A program made the position numbers and the translations under genes. 39,434 nucleotides of DNA from NCBI GenBank assembly GCA_958417225.1, contig CATZCM010000014.1, forward strand, positions 1 through 39,434. Reading direction: 5' to 3'. The DNA comes from an uncultured Eubacteriales bacterium (lineage in GTDB: Bacteria > Bacillota > Clostridia > Oscillospirales > Acutalibacteraceae). Shown one piece after another: positions 35,601-39,434 of this stretch. The notes below the pieces were generated by a model. The model saw nothing but the letters and a program-made list of their open reading frames with translations. It was not told where the DNA came from and ran no database searches. How positions within the stretch are numbered: position 1 is the stretch's first letter; every line of letters begins with the position of its first letter.

Positions 35601-37022
35601 TAGTCTTTCAGTTGTATATTTAGGGAAAATTCTAACTTCTTCATCCTTTGAAAAACCGTTTTTTTCTTGATTTTCTATCATATACTCGGCATCCTGTATA
35701 AAATTCAAATACATGTCCTTCGGACAATATTTATGATGCAAATTTGCAGTTTCTTTTGTTTCTTTTTCATCGTCAGTTATACCTAATTTTCGGCAAACTC
35801 TATCCGTTTTGGGATTCAACCGTTCTGTTCGAATTCCATTTTCCCTGCAGACTCTATAATTATATAGAACTGATAATATTCTAGCAAGTCTTTCAGGTGT
35901 AGGGCTGAGTTTATCTAGGTTATCAACTTTTTCACTTCCAGCAGCAACGTTCAAATCTCCTGAAGGAGAAGGAAATAGAAAATTCATTACATTTGCAGAC
36001 CCTTTACCGCTATCGTTTGTGTACTTCCTCTTGATTGGATCATCTGGGTTGGCTTGTACCATATTAATAGATTCTATATATCCGTTGTCAGATCGTAGAT
36101 TAGCGGTTAATTTAATGGTATTATAAATAAATGGATAACAAAGATTTAAAGCCTCTATGCAGTATAGCTTTTGTTCATTTATTAATTTTTGTAAAGACAC
36201 TGAATAAATGCCATCTGATGGCTCAGCCACTGCTTCTACTGTTTGTGTAGTATCGGTAACACCAGGTGTAACCGCTAATACCTGATCTACACTTATTCCA
36301 GGTCGTACCTCATGGTCATCTGTGCCCACATCACGTGCTCCGCCAACACCATCAATTGGATTGGTTGATTGGGAAATCGTGTTAGTTTCCGTTCCTTCAG
36401 TAGAAGTGGGTTGTAATTGATTTAGTACTGTTTGTCCCTCAGGATTAGCTACAACTTCAGTAGAATCTGTTGGTGCTTGATTTAACCCAGGTCTTTTTGC
36501 AGGATTCCCTTCAGTTTCAAGTGTAGTTGGTTGTCGATCAGGTGTTAATTTTTCCTTTACACTAGTAGTACCCGCCGATTTTGCTTGCGCTTTTAATGCA
36601 CGTTTACCTAGCGAGCTAACCTTACTCTCTTCATTAGGACCATATTCGGAACTTATTAGCATGCGTTCTGATAAACAAGTAGCTTGCTTTGCATTTATAG
36701 CTTTTGCATTTATGGATCCAAGTCCCAAAAACATCAATGAGACTAATCCACCTAAAAATAACCCTTTATTTGAAAGTCCTCCAGAAATATTTTCTAATTC
36801 TGTATCACTTAGTGTTCGGCTTACTCGTTTTTCATAGTCCATAAGTTCATCAGAAGTAAAATCCATGCCCATTTTACGACTAAGTGGAATTATTTCATCT
36901 TCTATGATTTTTCTCAAATCATCCTCATTTTTTATACGCTGAATCTTTTCCCTTAAAGTAGAGTCTACATTACCGCTCTGTTCTAATTTTTTATAAAATT
37001 CACTTATTTTTATACTATTCAT
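32619..37022 (-). CDS. Giant BspA-like (LRR_5) protein with Nif11-like Gly-Gly leader
   Basis: 1467 residues, ATG with AAGGAGG 8 nt upstream. Residues 1-82 fit the Nif11-like leader family: helical ISEFYKKLEQSGNVDSTLR, then MGMDFTSDELMDYE, ending LSDTELENISGG at 71-82. Such leaders normally direct small peptides to modification and to cleavage after Gly-Gly by a C39-type protease/transporter. Directly after comes a hydrophobic segment (87-103, GLFLGGLVSLMFLGLG). Residues 105-260 are a Thr/Glu/Pro-rich linker; about 262-960 an unrecognised helical domain shared with the downstream paralogue; then a long LRR_5 array to the end. The central array has an exact 150-bp (50-residue) period across 33001-33900, including 120 identical bases shared by two units. 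It is presumably an exported adhesin. The role of the leader on so large a cargo is not known. Confidence 0.9.
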   Translation of the reverse strand: MNSIKISEFYKKLEQSGNVDSTLREKIQRIKNEDDLRKIIEDEIIPLSRKMGMDFTSDELMDYEKRVSRTLSDTELENISGGLSNKGLFLGGLVSLMFLGLGSINAKAINAKQATCLSERMLISSEYGPNEESKVSSLGKRALKAQAKSAGTTSVKEKLTPDRQPTTLETEGNPAKRPGLNQAPTDSTEVVANPEGQTVLNQLQPTSTEGTETNTISQSTNPIDGVGGARDVGTDDHEVRPGISVDQVLAVTPGVTDTTQTVEAVAEPSDGIYSVSLQKLINEQKLYCIEALNLCYPFIYNTIKLTANLRSDNGYIESINMVQANPDDPIKRKYTNDSGKGSANVMNFLFPSPSGDLNVAAGSEKVDNLDKLSPTPERLARILSVLYNYRVCRENGIRTERLNPKTDRVCRKLGITDDEKETKETANLHHKYCPKDMYLNFIQDAEYMIENQEKNGFSKDEEVRIFPKYTTERLIISYFLKKFDKDEDIKRFYDEINKQLKDESTPKLRRNVTEKEFSDAKKNLEETIQMLKRCNIAASDYSPYKEATKENSTCPAIKDISYGKISFGGAFSDCADIAARHVFNLLLYSQGKIDHPDDPWANILPAEGSDEEKDLEKKLEEISGAITDALKGEEKKVSFYPLKDRLQMFFLHQKKVGADAGDEVTRTLWEYAICNLTEPDGEIGRVNYVRGKIYELETGYKNMLTLMCRCAKALFPEKEKDIEAAYEKVKDCPEYKFNANLTSAITDVFKLFNQHNPVVTSSNDKVSIVYSDLGNLGFHINQLDFHGKVDYKPAANKTILTKEEISAIEKSENDFTKMYANFVVNSFIELHEDFHKLFFGEGFYYDDYYLEEFNLTLSSDKITDSDFLSRYQALRFLKYSQGEENNIDRIMRLLREHVRPHIDSSLIMRLPSGETTNFRDFVVGKYRESFSNVCDYLKGFELINRNNEVTITSFGTSVGWAKNNTNTKFRYTLDENGNAILYPMEDKENLYIPSTITTKKGTFNVSGIGYRACYSSEFLKKVVIEGGATAFQIEQGAFGRCKNLESITIPDSVSDLQIGKEAFSECGNSAFSQSLIELIILPKNVKNLTIGESAFTKCPIKCLDLSSYTELESIVISDSAFRESYIESIILPKNVKNLTIGESAFAKCPIKCLDLSPCAESASIVIGDSAFSSSRIKTIILPKKVKTLKIGVNAFEKCHIECLDLSSYTELESIVISDSAFRESYIESIILPKNVKNLTIGESAFAKCPIECLDLSSYTELESIVIGDSAFERSCIKSIILPKNVKNLTIGRAAFVSCTIECLDLSSYTELESIVIGDEAFSQSLIESIILPKNVKNLTIGKWAFCDCQYFTGLDLSSCTVLESVLIEYSAFNGCRNFVMFKLSPNLKSLVINDKVFSCLPLKEFIVPDSVKYLRIGNETFARCRNLEKVKIPSVEDSFVDSRAFVATNVYSLELPEDMRQRLVTND
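33001..33900 (-). repeat. Six 150-bp coding repeats in the LRR array
   Basis: Units start at 33001, 33151, 33301, 33451, 33601 and 33751, each exactly 150 bp and encoding two LRR_5 repeats (SIILPKNVKNLTIGESAFAK and the following CLDLSSYTELESIVIGDSAF). Positions 33301-33420 and 33601-33720 are identical, which indicates recent unit duplication or gene conversion. Confidence 0.9.
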
Positions 37023-37057
37023 TCATAAAACCTCCTTAAAATTTTAATTATAATAAT

Positions 37058-37086
37058 ATTATACAATATATTTGTTAGTCAGTCAA
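37058..37086 (-). promoter_or_regulatory. Promoter of the 1467-residue LRR gene
   Basis: Reading leftward: TTGACT at 37086-37081, 17-bp spacer, TATAAT at 37063-37058. The leader of about 30 nt carries a strong AAGGAGG ribosome binding site. Confidence 0.85.
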
Positions 37087-37715
37087 TATTTTTTTAAAAA
37101 AAAGATGAACTAAGACTAATGTGAGTAGATGACGAAAAACACATGAGATGAATATAGATCTTGAATATTACGAATATGTTTCCATAAAGTTTCTTTTTTT
37201 ATTTTTTTTAAATTTTTTGACATATTAAAATCAACCTTTTAGAAAATTCAAGAGTATAATAAGCACAGATAAGTTACTAGTAATAATAGGGAAATTTAAC
37301 ATTAATACAATAAAATCGAAATGTACATGTGAAAGTACCAAAAATCATGGAAAAAATTGAGAAATCTGATAAAGCCTAAAATACTAGAGTATTGTGTACA
37401 TGTTGTGGTGGACTACTAAAAATCACATTGAATTACATCAAGCTCAAATGTATTAAAAAGTGATTTTATTAAAATAAAGAATGAGACAAAAGGTAATTTA
37501 TAGTTTTTCTATCACATGCATACAAGATAAATATTGTACTAAGAAGGCTTACATTAGTTTATAGAGATAATGATTGAAAAAAGCACCTTACTTCAATGAG
37601 ATATAATAACATACTCAAAAAATGTAAGGTACTGTGATTAATTTTACTAAAACCACTATATATGAATTGTATTTGATGCTATTTTAAGGGAATTAACTAT
37701 CACTTTCTGTTTTAA
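37087..37715. other. Intergenic region with decayed copy 3 of the duplicated DNA
   Basis: No gene seen. From about 37330 to 37630 the sequence is recognisably related to the downstream regions at 27408 and 32028 (for example around ATCTGATAAA and GTACATGTTG), but more diverged. The mini-element with TATAAT and micro-ORF lies at 37585-37687. Confidence 0.5.
37585..37687 (+). repeat. Mini-element with inverted repeat, TATAAT and micro-ORF, copy 3
   Basis: Arms 37585-37592 and 37622-37630 enclose a TATAAT; a TAAGGT ribosome-binding-like sequence precedes GTG 37634, which opens a 17-codon frame (VINFTKTTIYELYLMLF). See copy 1 at 27789-27891. Confidence 0.45.
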
Positions 37716-38906
37716 TCAACCGTACTTAATGATATTTCTTCTAATTGCCCATTTAAGTTTTTCTGGAACTAGGACTTCAAAATCTGGTCTGATAATTAAA
37801 ATGCGTTTTAATTCAGTACATAAAGACAGATCCAAACATTTGATGGGGCATTCAGCAAAGGCATCCTCTCCGATTGTTAATTCTTTAACGTTTTTAGGAA
37901 AAATAAATGATCCTATACCTGAACTATAAAAAGCATCTTTACCAATTCTCAAAAATTCGAATTCAAGATTTGATGGCAGCTTAAACGTCTTAAGATTTTT
38001 GCATCTATAAAAGGCTTTATCACATATTAACAGATTACTAACACTATCAGGAACAATAAATGATTCTATATCTGAATCCCTAAAAGCACCAAAATCAACA
38101 CCAAAATACCTAAATTCAGGATTTGATGGCAGCTTAAACGTTTTAAGTTTGCTATTCGAAAAAGCTCCTGTTCCTATTACCAGTTCACTAACACTATCAG
38201 GAACAATAAATGATTCTATATCTGAATCCCTAAAAGCTGCTGCTCCTATTTCAATGCGTTCTAATTCGGTACATAAAGACAGATCCAAACATTTGATATG
38301 ACAATTAACAAAGGCAAGCTGATCGATTAATAATTCTTTAATGTTTTTAGGAAAAATAAATAATTCTATACCTGTATCATAAAAAGTACCATTCTTAATA
38401 TAAAAATCTCTTAATTTAGGATTTGACGGAAGCTTAAACGTTTTAAGATTTCGGCATTCACTAAAAGCTCGTTCCCCCATTTCCAGATCACTAACACTAT
38501 CAGGAATAATAAATGATCCTATACCTGACTTATCAAAAGCTTCACTATCAATTTTCAAGATTCTTAATTCAAGATTTGATGGCAGCTTAAACGTTTTAAG
38601 ATTTCGGCATTCACTAAAAGCTTCTTTACCAAATTGCAGATCACTAACACTGTCAGGTACAACAAATGATTCTATACCTCCCCCACTAAAAGCGCCAATA
38701 TCAATATTCAAAGTTCTCAATTCACCGGTTGAAGGAATAGTGATTGATTCAAGATTTTCACACAATTTAAATGCATTTGCTCCTATTTGAAAAACTGTTA
38801 CTCCTCCTTCAATTACAACTTTCTTTAAAATTTTGAAGTTATAACATGCTAGCTGTCCTATACCACTTACATTAAATGTTCCTTTTTCAGTAGTTATAGT
38901 ACTTGT
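37716..38906 (-). pseudogene. 5'-truncated BspA-like LRR gene interrupted by IS30
   Basis: An open frame of about 396 codons continues without a stop from 38906 to the TAA at 37716. It encodes only the LRR_5 domain, starting within the sequence that matches STITTKKGTFNVSGIG of the two complete paralogues, and containing repeats such as SFIVPDSVSDLEMGERAFSE. Homology to the paralogues stops abruptly at about 38905, where the IS30-type element begins; the codon next upstream is the TAG of the transposase. The N-terminal leader, membrane segment and helical domain are missing here and may lie on the far side of the element, outside the window. A TTG at 38765 could serve as a start, but it lies inside the domain, so this is a broken gene. 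Confidence 0.85.
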
Positions 38907-39434
38907 CTAAATTGCAATATCAAATAGGACACTTTTGAAAATAAAATCAGAGCAGCGATAATTAAAAATTTTACGCGGTAAATTATTAATCCAATGTTCG
39001 ACAAAAGAAATCTGTTCATCAGAGACGGAATCAAAAGATCTACCTTTTGGGAAAAATCTGCGAACAAGCGAATTTTGCTTTTCGTTGGTACCTCTTTCAT
39101 AAGAGGAATACGGGTGTGCGTAATACACTTTTGTTGATTTGGGCAGGTGTTTGCCTAAATCAACAAATTCGCTACCGTTATCACTTGTGACAGATTTAAA
39201 TACGGTTTCAAAGCTCTTTCCATAGCTTTTGGCAATCTTTTCAAGTCCAATACGTACGGCCTCACTGCTTCGAGAGTGAATCTTTACAATATGACGTTTT
39301 CGGGTCAGTCTTTCGTCAAGTGTCAGTAGTACTGGGGAAGACTCTTTTTTGCCTACTATGGTATCTATTTCCCAATGTTCGAATTCAGTACGATTGTTGA
39401 TTTCTTCGGGGCGTTCTTCTATGCTTGTTCCAAA
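38907..39434 (-). mobile_element. IS30-family insertion sequence, partial transposase gene
   Basis: The frame is open from the right edge to TAG at 38907-38909 (175 residues, N-terminus outside the window). It shows the IS30 DDE catalytic core: FEHWEIDTIVGKK with the first Asp, VTSDNGSEF with the second Asp, and HPYSSYERGTNEKQNSLVRR with the Glu, then FFPKG and the family C-terminal WINNLPRKIFNYRCS. The visible part looks intact. The element end appears to fall at 38905-38906, with the terminal sequence TCTAAATTGCAATATCAAAT, so the stop codon lies within or next to the inverted repeat. The other end is not visible, so no target duplication can be checked. Confidence 0.92.

Overview
The window looks like a chromosomal segment of a low-GC, anaerobic, spore-forming member of the Clostridia that probably lives with a host. 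The evidence is a trimeric NADH-linked [FeFe] hydrogenase, a YpeB-type germination protein, a SCIFF-type radical SAM/SPASM maturase (typical of Clostridia), MEP-pathway IspE and strongly AT-rich intergenic DNA. The very large Sel1-repeat, proline-rich and BspA-like leucine-rich-repeat surface proteins suggest life on or in a host. The species cannot be fixed from the sequence.

Layout. Positions 840-4980 (minus strand) are a compact hydC-hydB-hydA operon, preceded by a roughly 240-nt leader full of hairpins. Positions 5653-7695 (minus) are recG. Positions 8348-11941 (plus) encode a secreted Sel1-repeat protein, flanked by two copies of a roughly 200-bp direct repeat and driven by a perfect consensus promoter with a palindrome over its -10 box. 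Positions 12736-15000 (minus) encode a membrane-anchored protein with a coiled coil, a long polyproline tract and an unrecognised C-terminal domain. Positions 15463-18877 (plus) hold a MurE-like ligase, then degV and ispE, ended by a strong two-way terminator. Positions 18962-22561 (minus) encode a 19-residue-repeat surface protein. Positions 22709-24058 (plus) are ypeB, whose 3' end overlaps a convergent cohesin/cadherin-like membrane protein (24047-25117). Positions 25192-27230 (minus) are a left-handed beta-helix protein and the SCIFF-type maturase.

Positions 27.4-39.4 kb are a tandem family of giant LRR_5 (BspA-like) proteins: one complete 1323-residue member, one complete 1467-residue member, and a third whose 5' part is cut off by an IS30-family transposase at the right edge. 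The members share downstream DNA as well as coding sequence, so the family grew by tandem duplication.

The most unusual observation is that the 1467-residue protein begins with a Nif11-like leader ending in a Gly-Gly motif, a module normally found on small ribosomally made peptides, followed at once by a membrane segment. The neighbouring paralogue has kept the membrane segment but its leader has decayed. A peptide-maturation radical SAM enzyme lies next to this cluster without a visible SCIFF precursor. A functional link is only an inference, because that enzyme is conserved in Clostridia generally.
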